The position numbers were made by a program, and so were the translations under genes. Under the pieces are notes generated by a model. That model was not told the DNA's origin. It saw nothing but the letters and a program-made list of their open reading frames with translations, and made no database searches. From NCBI RefSeq assembly GCF_029168315.1, contig NZ_JARGYD010000003.1, forward strand, positions 434,001-498,000: 64,000 nt of DNA. The letters run 5' to 3'. This document shows, piece by piece, positions 1 through 8,121 of the stretch. This DNA comes from Psychromarinibacter halotolerans (GTDB taxonomy: Bacteria > Pseudomonadota > Alphaproteobacteria > Rhodobacterales > Rhodobacteraceae). Each line of letters opens with the position of its first letter. Position 1 is the first letter of the stretch.

Positions 1-842
1 GGCCGGATACAGGCGAGCGTGGGCTGGCCGACATGTTCGATGAACACGTCCTGCGTGGCGGCGGTGCCGCCCTGCATCCCGTCCAGCACGATCACGTCCG
101 CCCCGGCCTTCACCGACAGCGCGACGTCGTAATAGGGCCGCGCGCCGCCGACCTTGATGTAGATCGGCTTTTCCCAGCCGGTGATCTCGCGCAGTTCGAG
201 GATCTTGATTTCCAGATCATCCGGCCCGGTCCAGTCCGGGTGGCGGCAGGCCGACCGCTGGTCGATGCCGACCGGCAGGTCGCGCATTCCGGCGACGCGT
301 TCCGTGATCTTCTGGCCCAGCAGCATCCCGCCGCCGCCCGGCTTGGCGCCCTGCCCCACCACGACCTCGATCGCATCGGCGCGGCGCAGGTCGTCGGGGT
401 TCATGCCATAGCGCGACGGCAGGTACTGGTACACCAGCTTCTCGGAATGGCCGCGCTCTTCCTCGGTCATGCCGCCGTCGCCGGTGGTGGTCGAGGTGCC
501 GGCCAGCGTCGCGCCGCGGCCAAGGGCTTCTTTGGCGGGGCCCGAAAGCGAGCCGAAGGACATGCCGGCGATGGTAATCGGGATCTTCAGCTCGATCGGG
601 TTCTTCGCGAAACGGGTGCCCAGCGTCACGCCGGTCTCGCATTTCTCGCGGTAGCCTTCGAGCGGATAGCGCGACATCGACGCACCAAGGAACAGCAGGT
701 CGTCGAAATGCGGCACCCGCCGTTTCGCACCGCCGCCGCGAATGTCGTAGATGCCGGTCTGCGCGGCGCGCCGGATCTCGGAGTTGATCTCGTTCGAGAA
801 GGTCCAGGACTGGCGCGGTTCGGTCTGCGGAATGTCTTTCAT
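1..842 (-). CDS. mgsC: N-methylglutamate synthase-type FMN subunit (GlxD/MgsC), partial
   Basis: FMN/glutamate-synthase-like domain, third gene of a three-gene operon. About 280 N-terminal residues are visible; the C-terminus lies beyond the left edge (the family is about 440 residues). The glycine-rich stretch GQGAKPGGGGMLLGQK followed by VDVIVLDGMQGG-like sequence is typical of the GltB synthase domain that binds FMN and the 2-oxoglutarate-derived intermediate. In methylotrophs and roseobacters such split glutamate synthases (MgsABC, also called GlxBCD) make N-methylglutamate from methylamine or from gamma-glutamylmethylamide. The start ATG at 842 lies 10 nt after mgsB with GAGG upstream. 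Context (tmm, tdm) supports a methylamine role; the substrate is inferred. Confidence 0.82.
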   Translation of the reverse strand, partial: MKDIPQTEPRQSWTFSNEINSEIRRAAQTGIYDIRGGGAKRRVPHFDDLLFLGASMSRYPLEGYREKCETGVTLGTRFAKNPIELKIPITIAGMSFGSLSGPAKEALGRGATLAGTSTTTGDGGMTEEERGHSEKLVYQYLPSRYGMNPDDLRRADAIEVVVGQGAKPGGGGMLLGQKITERVAGMRDLPVGIDQRSACRHPDWTGPDDLEIKILELREITGWEKPIYIKVGGARPYYDVALSVKAGADVIVLDGMQGGTAATQDVFIEHVGQPTLACIR

Positions 843-852
843 CGTGCCGTCC

Positions 853-1551
853 TCAGTATTCGTCTGCGTGGTCGATGTTGAAGTTGTAAAGCTTGCGGGC
901 CGAACCGTAACGCTTGAACTCTTCCGGCTTCGCGTCGGCGCCGGCGCGGTCCAGCAGGTCGGCAAGGATTTCCAGATGTTCGGGGCGCATCTCTTTTTCG
1001 ATGCAGTCGGCGCCAAGGCTTTTCACCTCGCCGCGCACGAACAGCCGGGCCTCGTACAGGCTGTCGCCCAGCGCGTCGCCAGCATTGCCCAACACAACAA
1101 GGTTACCCTTCTGCGCCATGAAGGCGGACATGTGGCCGATATTGCCGTGCACCACGATGTCGATACCCTTCATCGAGATGCCGCAGCGCGAGGACGCGTT
1201 GCCTTTCACCACCAGCAGCCCGCCGTGCCCCGTCGCGCCCGCGTATTGCGAGGCGTCGCCATCCACGATCACCGTGCCGGACATCATGTTTTCGGCCACG
1301 CCCGGGCCGACCGAGCCCTCGACATGCACCGTTGCCTGCTTGTTCATCCCGGCACAGTAGTAGCCGGTCGAGCCCTTCACCGTGACCTCGATCGGAGCGT
1401 CGAGGCCGACCGCAACGGCGTGGCTGCCGCGCGGGTTCACCAGCTGGAACGCCGTCTCGTTGCCGGATGCGCCCTGAAGCGTCGCGTTCACCTCGCGCAG
1501 TTCGGTGGCGGACATGTCCAGCACCAAAGCATCGGTTGCGGGTTTGGCCAT
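853..1551 (-). CDS. mgsB: N-methylglutamate synthase-type GXGXG subunit (GlxC/MgsB)
   Basis: This 232-residue protein resembles the stand-alone C-terminal beta-helix (GXGXG) domain of glutamate synthase large subunit. Repeated glycine turns (GSVGPGVAEN, GATGHGGLLVV, GNIGHMSAFM, GNAGDALGDS) give the right-handed helix signature. In the split enzyme this subunit structurally links the amidotransferase and FMN subunits. I chose ATG 1551 because GGAGG sits 8 nt upstream; an in-frame ATG at 1566 would add five residues. It lies between mgsA and mgsC in a tight operon. Confidence 0.83.
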   Translation of the reverse strand: MAKPATDALVLDMSATELREVNATLQGASGNETAFQLVNPRGSHAVAVGLDAPIEVTVKGSTGYYCAGMNKQATVHVEGSVGPGVAENMMSGTVIVDGDASQYAGATGHGGLLVVKGNASSRCGISMKGIDIVVHGNIGHMSAFMAQKGNLVVLGNAGDALGDSLYEARLFVRGEVKSLGADCIEKEMRPEHLEILADLLDRAGADAKPEEFKRYGSARKLYNFNIDHADEY

Positions 1552-1568
1552 TGCTGCAGCCTCCATGT

Positions 1569-2456
1569 TCAGCGCTCCCAGAAATAGACGGTGGCGGGCT
1601 CGGGTTCCCAGACGCGGGCGGTTTCAATTCCCGGCAGGTCCGCGAAAGCGCGGTACTCGGAGCCGAAGGCGACATAGTCGTCGGTCTCGGCCATCACGGC
1701 GGGCTTGCAGGCGATCGGGTCGCGCACCACGCCGAACCCGTTCTTGGTGCCCATCACGAAGGTGAAGAACCCGTCGAGATCCTGCAGCGTGCCCTCCAGC
1801 GCCTCGCCAAGGCTGGCGCCGCCGGCGATCCGCGACGAGATGTAGGCCGCGCCGACCTCTGTGTCGTTCTCGGTCTTGGTCACGAAACCCTCGCGCGCCA
1901 GTTGGCGGCGCAGGCGGTTGTGGTTTGACAGCGAGCCGTTGTGCACAAGGCATTCGTCGGACGCGGTCGAGAACGGGTGCGCGCCCAACGTCGTCACCGC
2001 GCTTTCCGTCGCCATGCGGGTGTGGCCGATGCCGTGGCTGCCGCCCATGGTGCGCAGGTCGAACCGCGCGGCGACGTCCTTCGGCAGGCCGACTTCCTTG
2101 TAGATCTCCATCGCCTCGCCCACGCCCATCACGCGCAGTCCGCGATCTTCAAGGAACGCGACCGCGCGCGTCTTGGCGTCGGCGGGGATGGTCAGCACGG
2201 CGTGGGTGTCGGACACTTTCATCGGAACCGCACCGCCCAGCACTTCGCCCAGCGCCACGTCGAGCCCGTCGAAGTCTTCGGCGGGCGTGTCGGACTGGAC
2301 GGTCACCTTCAGCCCGTCGCCGGGGTCACCATAGATCGCGATACCGGCCGAGTCGGGGCCGCGGTCGGTCATGGTGATCAGCATGTCGGTCAGCATCTCG
2401 CCCAGCTTGGGGCGCAGCGCCTCCGACTTCAGAAAAAGGCCCACGATGCCACACAT
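1569..2456 (-). CDS. mgsA: Class II glutamine amidotransferase subunit (GlxB/MgsA)
   Basis: 295 residues starting MCGIVG, so the catalytic Cys is exposed as residue 2 after Met removal, as in the Ntn amidotransferase domain of GltB, GlmS and PurF. Further family motifs are DRGPDSAGIAIYG and GSHGIGHTRMATES, and HNGSLSNHNRLR near the middle. As the first subunit of a split glutamate synthase it would release ammonia or methylamine from glutamine or gamma-glutamylmethylamide and pass it to MgsC. It is the first gene of the operon, and the 190 bp upstream carry a repeat-like regulatory motif. Whether methylamine or ammonia is handled cannot be read from sequence. Confidence 0.85.
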   Translation of the reverse strand: MCGIVGLFLKSEALRPKLGEMLTDMLITMTDRGPDSAGIAIYGDPGDGLKVTVQSDTPAEDFDGLDVALGEVLGGAVPMKVSDTHAVLTIPADAKTRAVAFLEDRGLRVMGVGEAMEIYKEVGLPKDVAARFDLRTMGGSHGIGHTRMATESAVTTLGAHPFSTASDECLVHNGSLSNHNRLRRQLAREGFVTKTENDTEVGAAYISSRIAGGASLGEALEGTLQDLDGFFTFVMGTKNGFGVVRDPIACKPAVMAETDDYVAFGSEYRAFADLPGIETARVWEPEPATVYFWER

Positions 2457-2528
2457 GGATGTCTCCAGTTCAGTCCTTGGGCAACCTGCCCTCTCGATCT
2501 TCTTCTAGCCACCACGGAATTTCTTTTC

Positions 2529-2555
2529 AAGAAACTTTCTTTCTCTGTTAGAAAG
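2529..2555. promoter_or_regulatory. Candidate operator upstream of mgsA
   Basis: GAAACTTTCTT at 2531-2541 runs into an inverted repeat CTTTCT-CTGTT-AGAAAG (2539-2555), about 75 bp before mgsA. The same 11-mer occurs before amt (25602-25612), and the sequence from 2529 matches 25445-25470 at 18 of 26 positions. A binding site for the neighbouring XRE-cupin regulator is inferred. Confidence 0.45.
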
Positions 2556-2650
2556 ATTCGAGCACAGCCGGAAAGCGCCTTTGCATAGGGCGCAAAAGGC
2601 GGTCAGCAGGGCCTGCAAGTAGAGATTTTGGGCGCTTGCCCGACGCTACG

Positions 2651-3298
2651 TCAGCCGGCCTGCGGGTAGGTGATGATCGAAAGATACCGCGACGGCAGTT
2701 CCAACAGCACCTCTGGACCGTGCGGCGCGTCCGAATCGAACAACAGCGCGTCGCCCGGTTCCAGCAGGTACAACTGGTCGCCGTGGCGATAGTCGATCTT
2801 GCCTTCCAACATGTACAGGAACTCGATCCCCTCGTGCTGAAACGCCGGGAAACGGTCGGCTTCGCTGTCCAACGTGATCAGGTAGGGCTCGACCACGACG
2901 CCCGAATTGTTCGATCCGATGTGGCCCAGCAAGTTATACTGGTGCCCCGCCCGGGTCCCCGCGCGTTCGATCTCGACACCCTCCCCCGCCTTGACGTGCA
3001 TCGCGCCGCGCACCTCGTCGAAACCGGTGAACAACTGGACGAAGGGCACACGCAGCGCATTCGCCAGCACCTGCAGCGTGTTCAGCGAGGGCGAGATATG
3101 GCCGTTCTCGATCTTCGACAGGGTGCCCACCGAAAGGCCGGAGGCCGCGGCAAGATCCGAGCCGGTCATCCGCTGCCGCTTGCGCAGGTCACGCACCTGC
3201 CGGCCGATGGCGACTTCGAGGTTTTTCTCGCGGACTTCCCGCGTGGCGTGCGGGTCTTGCGTCAGCTTGGTCTCGGATGTCTTCGTCGGCTTGTTCAT
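2651..3298 (-). CDS. XRE-family transcriptional regulator with C-terminal cupin
   Basis: 215 residues from ATG 3298 (GGGAGG about 10 nt upstream); an upstream ATG at 3370 would add an unlikely leader. An N-terminal helix-turn-helix (VRDLRKRQRMTGSDLAAASG, then SVGTLSKIENGHISPS) is followed by a cupin_2 effector domain with the HEGIEFLYMLEG pattern. This PuuR/SutR-like architecture typically controls amine or amino-acid catabolism, with the cupin sensing a small ligand. It lies between mgsABC and the demethylating flavoprotein, so it is the best local candidate for regulating the methylated-amine genes. Confidence 0.85.
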   Translation of the reverse strand: MNKPTKTSETKLTQDPHATREVREKNLEVAIGRQVRDLRKRQRMTGSDLAAASGLSVGTLSKIENGHISPSLNTLQVLANALRVPFVQLFTGFDEVRGAMHVKAGEGVEIERAGTRAGHQYNLLGHIGSNNSGVVVEPYLITLDSEADRFPAFQHEGIEFLYMLEGKIDYRHGDQLYLLEPGDALLFDSDAPHGPEVLLELPSRYLSIITYPQAG

Positions 3299-3390
3299 CT
3301 GGCCATGGCCTCCCTTGGCACTCGCTTGGCAAACTGACCGAGTTGTATGGTGTTCACCCCGCCCCCTCAAGCAGCGAATTTTCCTGTCGC

Positions 3391-3399
3391 GAAACTTTG
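3391..3399. promoter_or_regulatory. Motif copy before the XRE-cupin gene
   Basis: GAAACTTTG, preceded by TTTTCCTGTCGC, lies in the 105-bp gap between the flavoprotein stop and the regulator start. It shares GAAACTTT with the sites before mgsA and amt. If these are operators this copy would give autoregulation. Confidence 0.3.
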
Positions 3400-3403
3400 C
3401 CCC

Positions 3404-5818
3404 TCAGGATTTCACCCTGACGTTCTGCGGATCGTATAACGGCGACAGCGTGACCTCGCACGGCACCCGCTTGGTCGCGACTTCCAGCTCGTAGGTTCCG
3501 CCCAGAACCCAGTCGCGGGTGACACCCTCGGCGTGGCGGACATAGCCCATGCCGATCGCCTTGCCGACGGTATGGCCGAACCCGCCCGAGGACAGGTATC
3601 CGACCCGAACGCCGTCGCGATAGATCGTCTCACGGCCCAGCAGGATGACCTTTGGGTCGGCGGTAAAGGTCGCCAGCATCTTGGTCACGCCGGTGGCCCG
3701 CTGCGCCTCGACCGCCGCCTTGCCGCGATAGTCGGTGGACTTGCGCGCCGCCCAGCCCAATCCCGCCTCCAGCGGCGTGTGGTCCGGCCCGATGTCCGAC
3801 CCCCACGCGCGGTACCCCTTTTCCAGCCGCAGCGTCTCGATCGCTCGATAGCCGGCGTCGGTCACATCGCCAGCCGCGTGCAGCGCATCGTAGACCGACT
3901 GGGCGTACTCGGTCGGGATATGCAGTTCCCACCCCAGCTCACCGACATAGGACACCCGCAGCGCCCGAACCGGAGCGCCCGCGATGCCGATGGTCTGCGC
4001 GGTGCCGAAGGGGAAGGCGTCGTTCGACACGTCCGCCCGCGTGGCCGCCTGCAGGATATCCCGAGCCTTCGGCCCCATCAGCGACAGCACCGCCCAGCCC
4101 GAGGTCACGTCCACCAGCTGCGCGTTCATGCCCTGCGGGATACCTTTCGCGATCCAGTCGAAATCCCGCGTGGCAAAGCCGGTGCCGGTCACGATGTAAT
4201 ATTCGTCCAAAGCCATTCGGGCACAGGTCAGATCCGCCTCGATGCCGCCGTGATCGTTCAGCATTTGCGTGTAGGTCAGGCTGCCCGGCGGACCGCTGAC
4301 GTCGTTCGCGGCGATCCATCCCAGCGCGGCCACCGCATCCGGCCCCTTCAGCGCGAACTTGGCGAAAGACGACTGGTCGATCAGTACCACGCCGTCCCGG
4401 CAGGCTGCGTGTTCCGCCCCGACATGCGCGAACCAGTTGGGACGGCCATAGGTGTATTCGTCCCGCGCGCCGTCCGGCCCGTACCAGTTGGGCCGTTCCC
4501 ACCCCAGCTTTTCGCCGAACACCGCGCCGCGCGCCTTCAGCGTCGCATACAGCGGCGAACGGCGGCAGGGGCGGCCGCTGTCGTGTTCTTCGGACGGCCA
4601 CGCCATCGTGTAGTGTTTTCCGTAGGCCTCGACCGTGCGGGTGCGGATCCAGTCCGTATCGAAATGCGGGCGGCCAAAGCGGCGAATGTCCACCGGCCAC
4701 AGATCGAACGGCGGCTCTTTCTTCGCCACCCACTCCGCCAGCGCCATACCCGCGCCACCGCCCGAAGCAATGCCGAAAGCGTTGAACCCCGCGCCGACGA
4801 AGAATCCGGGCTGTTCCGGCGCCTCGCCGAGGATGAAATTTCCGTCGGGCGTGAAGCTTTCCGGCCCGTTGGTCAGGGTCTTGATCCCCGCCGTCTCCAT
4901 CGCGGGAACACGGCCCAGCGCCAGCTCCATGATCTGCTCGAAATGGTCGAAGTCGGAATCCAACAGGCTGAAGTGGAACCCCTCGGGGATGCCCTTCACG
5001 GCCCACGGCTTCGGATTGGGCTCGTAGCCGCCCATCACCAGCCCGCCGACCTCTTCCTTCCAGTAGGTCAGCCGGTCGGGGTCGCGCAGGGTGGGCAGGT
5101 TCGGCGTCACCCCCTCGATCCGCTCGGTCACCATGTACTGGTGTTCCATCGACACCAGCGGCACGTTCACCCCGACGGTCGCGGCAAAGGCGCGGGTCCA
5201 CTGACCGCAGCAGGCGACAACCTTCGGGCAGGCGATGCGGCCCTTGTCGCTGACGACACCCGTCACCACACCGTTCTCGATGTCGACCGACTGCACCGCG
5301 CAATCCTCGACGATCAGCGCGCCCGCCATCCGCGCGCCTTTCGCCAGCGCGGCGGTGATGTCGGACGGGTTCGCCTGACCGTCGGTCGGCAGGAAAGCCG
5401 CGCCGACCACGTCCGACACGTCCATCAGCGGCCAAAGGTCCTGCGCCTCTTTCGCGGTCAACAGTTCCATCTCCAGCCCGAAGGAATGCGCCGTCGTGGC
5501 CTGCCGCTTTACTTCGGTCCAGCGTTCGTCATTGCACGCAAGCCGCAGACCGCCGTTCCGCTTCCAGCCCGTGGCAAGCCCGGTCTCTTCTTCCAGCCGG
5601 TCATACAGCTCGACCGAATATCCCAGAAGCTGGGTGATATTGGCCGAGGACCGCAACTGCCCCACCAGCCCCGCCGCGTGGAAGGTCGACCCGCTGGTCA
5701 GCTTGGCCCGCTCCAGCAGCACCACCTCGACCCCCATCTTGGCAAGGTGATAGGCGGTCGAGCATCCGATGATCCCACCGCCGACAACGACAACCTCGGC
5801 ACTGTCTGGCAGGCTCAT
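3404..5818 (-). CDS. Dimethylglycine/sarcosine dehydrogenase-like flavoprotein with GcvT domain
   Basis: 804 residues. The N-terminus carries the FAD dinucleotide motif GGGIIG (residues 13-18), then STFHAAG with His47, matching the histidine that covalently holds FAD in dimethylglycine dehydrogenase. The FAD oxidoreductase half is followed by a linker domain and a GcvT-like tetrahydrofolate-binding half (LDEYYIVTGTGFATRDFDWI, SYVGELGWELHIPTEYA). Family members oxidatively demethylate N-methyl amino acids and pass the methyl carbon to tetrahydrofolate. ATG 5818 overlaps the stop of the upstream kinase-like gene as ATGA, implying coupled translation. Substrate (dimethylglycine, sarcosine or another N-methyl compound) is not determined. 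Confidence 0.85.
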   Translation of the reverse strand: MSLPDSAEVVVVGGGIIGCSTAYHLAKMGVEVVLLERAKLTSGSTFHAAGLVGQLRSSANITQLLGYSVELYDRLEEETGLATGWKRNGGLRLACNDERWTEVKRQATTAHSFGLEMELLTAKEAQDLWPLMDVSDVVGAAFLPTDGQANPSDITAALAKGARMAGALIVEDCAVQSVDIENGVVTGVVSDKGRIACPKVVACCGQWTRAFAATVGVNVPLVSMEHQYMVTERIEGVTPNLPTLRDPDRLTYWKEEVGGLVMGGYEPNPKPWAVKGIPEGFHFSLLDSDFDHFEQIMELALGRVPAMETAGIKTLTNGPESFTPDGNFILGEAPEQPGFFVGAGFNAFGIASGGGAGMALAEWVAKKEPPFDLWPVDIRRFGRPHFDTDWIRTRTVEAYGKHYTMAWPSEEHDSGRPCRRSPLYATLKARGAVFGEKLGWERPNWYGPDGARDEYTYGRPNWFAHVGAEHAACRDGVVLIDQSSFAKFALKGPDAVAALGWIAANDVSGPPGSLTYTQMLNDHGGIEADLTCARMALDEYYIVTGTGFATRDFDWIAKGIPQGMNAQLVDVTSGWAVLSLMGPKARDILQAATRADVSNDAFPFGTAQTIGIAGAPVRALRVSYVGELGWELHIPTEYAQSVYDALHAAGDVTDAGYRAIETLRLEKGYRAWGSDIGPDHTPLEAGLGWAARKSTDYRGKAAVEAQRATGVTKMLATFTADPKVILLGRETIYRDGVRVGYLSSGGFGHTVGKAIGMGYVRHAEGVTRDWVLGGTYELEVATKRVPCEVTLSPLYDPQNVRVKS

Positions 5819-6711
5819 CCGCGACTCCAGTCGGCCAACGCGGCCTCGTATCGGGTCATGTTTTCCTCCGTGTAGGCGGCATAGTCGAAGTCGATGTCGG
5901 ACGAGATTTCCGAAACCATGCTCCACGTCGTCTCGCGCAGAAGCGAGGCGCATTTCATCGCGCGGTAGCTGCGCAGCAACGCGGCATCGGGCGGGTGTCC
6001 GAAATAAGCCGCCAGCATCCCGATCTCGGCCTCTTCCGGCAGGCCCGCGTTACTGGCCAGCCCGCCAAGGTCGAACAGCGGGGAATTGAAGCCGCCGTAT
6101 TCCCAATCCACCAGCCAAAGCCGGTCCGCCCCGCGCAGGATGTTGGCGGGCAGCAGGTCGTTGTGCCCCAACACAAGCTGCACCGGGCCGACGCCGTCTT
6201 CCAACAGGTCGGACTGCGCCAGCAGCGCGTCCAGCTTCGATGCGTGGCGCGAACCCTTGGCCTTCAGATAGGCGGCGTAGGTTCGGATGACGTGGAACAC
6301 CCAGAAGGTCAGCACCGGCCCGGTGATCGCCCGCGTCAGCTCGCGGTGAACCCGCCCGACCAGCGCCACCGCCTCGGTCAGCGTCTGGGCGTCGTGCAGG
6401 TCCTGTTCCTCAAGCGCGGTGGACTCGACATGGTCGAACACCATCACGCCGGGCTCGAAATGGCGCAGCGGCGGCGACACGCCGGCGGCTGCGGCGGCCT
6501 CGGCAATGCGGCGTTCGTTCCACCGCATCACAAGGTGCTCTGGGATGTCCTCGCCCAGCCGGACGACGTATTTGCGCCCGCCATCCTCGACCACCGCGTT
6601 CACGTTGGTGATGCCGCCGCCCAGCGCCGAGATCGCGCCCGGATCGGTCCAGAAGGGGATCGCGCGGATGCGCGCTTCAAGCGCCTCGGGGACGGGTTCG
6701 CTGTCGGTCAT
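5815..6711 (-). CDS. Choline/ethanolamine kinase-like phosphotransferase
   Basis: 298 residues of the APH/choline kinase fold. GGGITNVNAVV forms the nucleotide-binding loop. The catalytic Brenner motif appears as GHNDLLPANIL, and the metal-binding Asp lies in LVDWEYGG, the DWEY form typical of choline/LicA kinases. It starts at ATG 6711 after GGGAGG and ends in an ATGA overlap with the FAD-GcvT protein, so the two are probably made together. A link to choline-derived methylamines is inferred from that pairing; phosphorylation of another amino alcohol is equally possible. Confidence 0.78.
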   Translation of the reverse strand: MTDSEPVPEALEARIRAIPFWTDPGAISALGGGITNVNAVVEDGGRKYVVRLGEDIPEHLVMRWNERRIAEAAAAAGVSPPLRHFEPGVMVFDHVESTALEEQDLHDAQTLTEAVALVGRVHRELTRAITGPVLTFWVFHVIRTYAAYLKAKGSRHASKLDALLAQSDLLEDGVGPVQLVLGHNDLLPANILRGADRLWLVDWEYGGFNSPLFDLGGLASNAGLPEEAEIGMLAAYFGHPPDAALLRSYRAMKCASLLRETTWSMVSEISSDIDFDYAAYTEENMTRYEAALADWSRG

Positions 6712-6822
6712 GAGCCTCCCTGCACGGCCGGTCGGATGTTGACCCGACTGTCACGACGACTTGCGTGGGATGCAAATAGTTTTCTAACCAGTCACATTTC
6801 GAGGAGGGCAAGTGCCGCGAAA

Positions 6823-8121
6823 TCAGGCAGGCCCGACGGTCAACTCGGCGAAGACGCCAAGAAAGCGATCCGCCTGTTCCGCGCTCAGGCACAGGGGCGG
6901 GCGGATCTTCAGCGTGTGGCCGAAACGACCGGCGGCGCCGACCATGATGCGGCGACCCCGAAGCGCGTTGATCAGCCGCGTCGCGCCGTCCGGGTCAGGT
7001 GCGTCGCCCGCGACGATGTCGACCCCAAGGTACAGTCCGCAGCCCCGGACCGCGCCGATGACAGGACTGTCCAGCGCCGTCAGCCCGTCCTTCAGCCGCG
7101 CACCGACGGCGGCGGCGTTGGCGATCAGGCCCTCGTCCTCGATCACATCCAGCACCGCCGACCCCGCCGCCGCGGCCACGGGATTTCCGGCGAAGGTGTT
7201 GAAGTACCCGAAGGCCTCCGCGAACCGCGCCAGCAGATCGGCGCGGGCTACCATCGCCGCCATGGGAAATCCGTTCCCCATCGGCTTGCCCATCGTCAGG
7301 ATGTCCGGCACCGCCCCCGCCGCCGCCACGGCCCACAGCCCGCGCCCGGTGCGGCCAAAGCCCGGCTGCACCTCGTCCGCGATATAAAACCCGCCCGCCG
7401 TGCGCGTGACTTCCGCCGCCGCGACCAGCGCCGACCAGTCGAAGGCGAAGACCCCGTCGGACGAAAAGATCGAGTCGCACAGGAAGGCCGCGAACCCGTG
7501 CCCGTCGGCTTCCAGCCCGGCGATCGCCGCGCGCAGAGCCGACGCGAAGCCGCCCGCGATATCGTTGCCATAGGCGGGTCCGGGCGGCGGGATCAGCCGG
7601 ACATGGTCGGGCACCCCGCCCTGCCGGTAGGACACGGGCGACACCTCGGTCACGGCGGCGGTATTGCCGTGATACGCGGCCTCGGTCACCACGACGCCAC
7701 GCTTCCCCGTCGAAAGCCGGGCGATCCTAAGCGCAAGGTCGTTCGCCTCGCTGCCAGAGCAGGTGTAGGCGATCCGCGCGTCAGGCACCGGCACCGTCGC
7801 CAGCAGGCGCTCGGAATAGGCCTCGGTCACCGCGCTGAGATAGCGCGAGTTGGTGTTCAGCCGCGCCACCTGATCCTGCACGGCACCCACGACCCGGGGA
7901 TGCGAATGCCCGACGGACGGCACGTTGTTATAGAGGTCAAGGAAGACGGTGCCATCCGCCGCCGTCATCTCGGCCCCCTGCGCGCTGACCATCTCGATGG
8001 GCCGTTCGAAGAACAACGTCGATGCGGCCCCCATGCTCGCCAAGCGCCGTGCGACCAGCGGGTCGTCGCCATCGCCGTGGAAGGCGTTCATGTCGAGGAT
8101 GTCGCGCGACGTGACGCTCAT
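6823..8121 (-). CDS. Class III PLP enzyme, phospho-lyase (AGXT2L/ETNPPL) type
   Basis: 432 residues of fold-type I class III aminotransferase. The PLP aspartate is in YIADEVQPGFG (Asp249) and the Schiff-base lysine in TMGKPMGNG (Lys279). Signatures such as LNTNSRYL, GYFNTFAGNP, VRGCGLYLGVD and LKIRPPLCLS resemble ethanolamine-phosphate and phosphohydroxylysine phospho-lyases more than ordinary transaminases. Those enzymes eliminate phosphate and ammonia from a phosphorylated amino alcohol, giving an aldehyde. ATG 8121 overlaps the stop of the APH-kinase gene (ATGA), which fits a kinase/phospho-lyase pair. Ordinary omega-transaminase activity remains possible. Confidence 0.8.
   Translation of the reverse strand: MSVTSRDILDMNAFHGDGDDPLVARRLASMGAASTLFFERPIEMVSAQGAEMTAADGTVFLDLYNNVPSVGHSHPRVVGAVQDQVARLNTNSRYLSAVTEAYSERLLATVPVPDARIAYTCSGSEANDLALRIARLSTGKRGVVVTEAAYHGNTAAVTEVSPVSYRQGGVPDHVRLIPPPGPAYGNDIAGGFASALRAAIAGLEADGHGFAAFLCDSIFSSDGVFAFDWSALVAAAEVTRTAGGFYIADEVQPGFGRTGRGLWAVAAAGAVPDILTMGKPMGNGFPMAAMVARADLLARFAEAFGYFNTFAGNPVAAAAGSAVLDVIEDEGLIANAAAVGARLKDGLTALDSPVIGAVRGCGLYLGVDIVAGDAPDPDGATRLINALRGRRIMVGAAGRFGHTLKIRPPLCLSAEQADRFLGVFAELTVGPA

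Noticed and set aside
3299..3403. Glycine or tetrahydrofolate riboswitch near the GcvT-domain genes
   Set aside because: Gaps next to the FAD-GcvT and tdm genes are too short or lack recognisable conserved riboswitch cores.
3533..5875. 780-codon open frame on the plus strand
   Set aside because: It is antisense to the FAD-GcvT gene and exists only because high GC in third positions removes stops; no domain and no start signal. The same holds for 5995-8301 and 13047-15413 on the plus strand.
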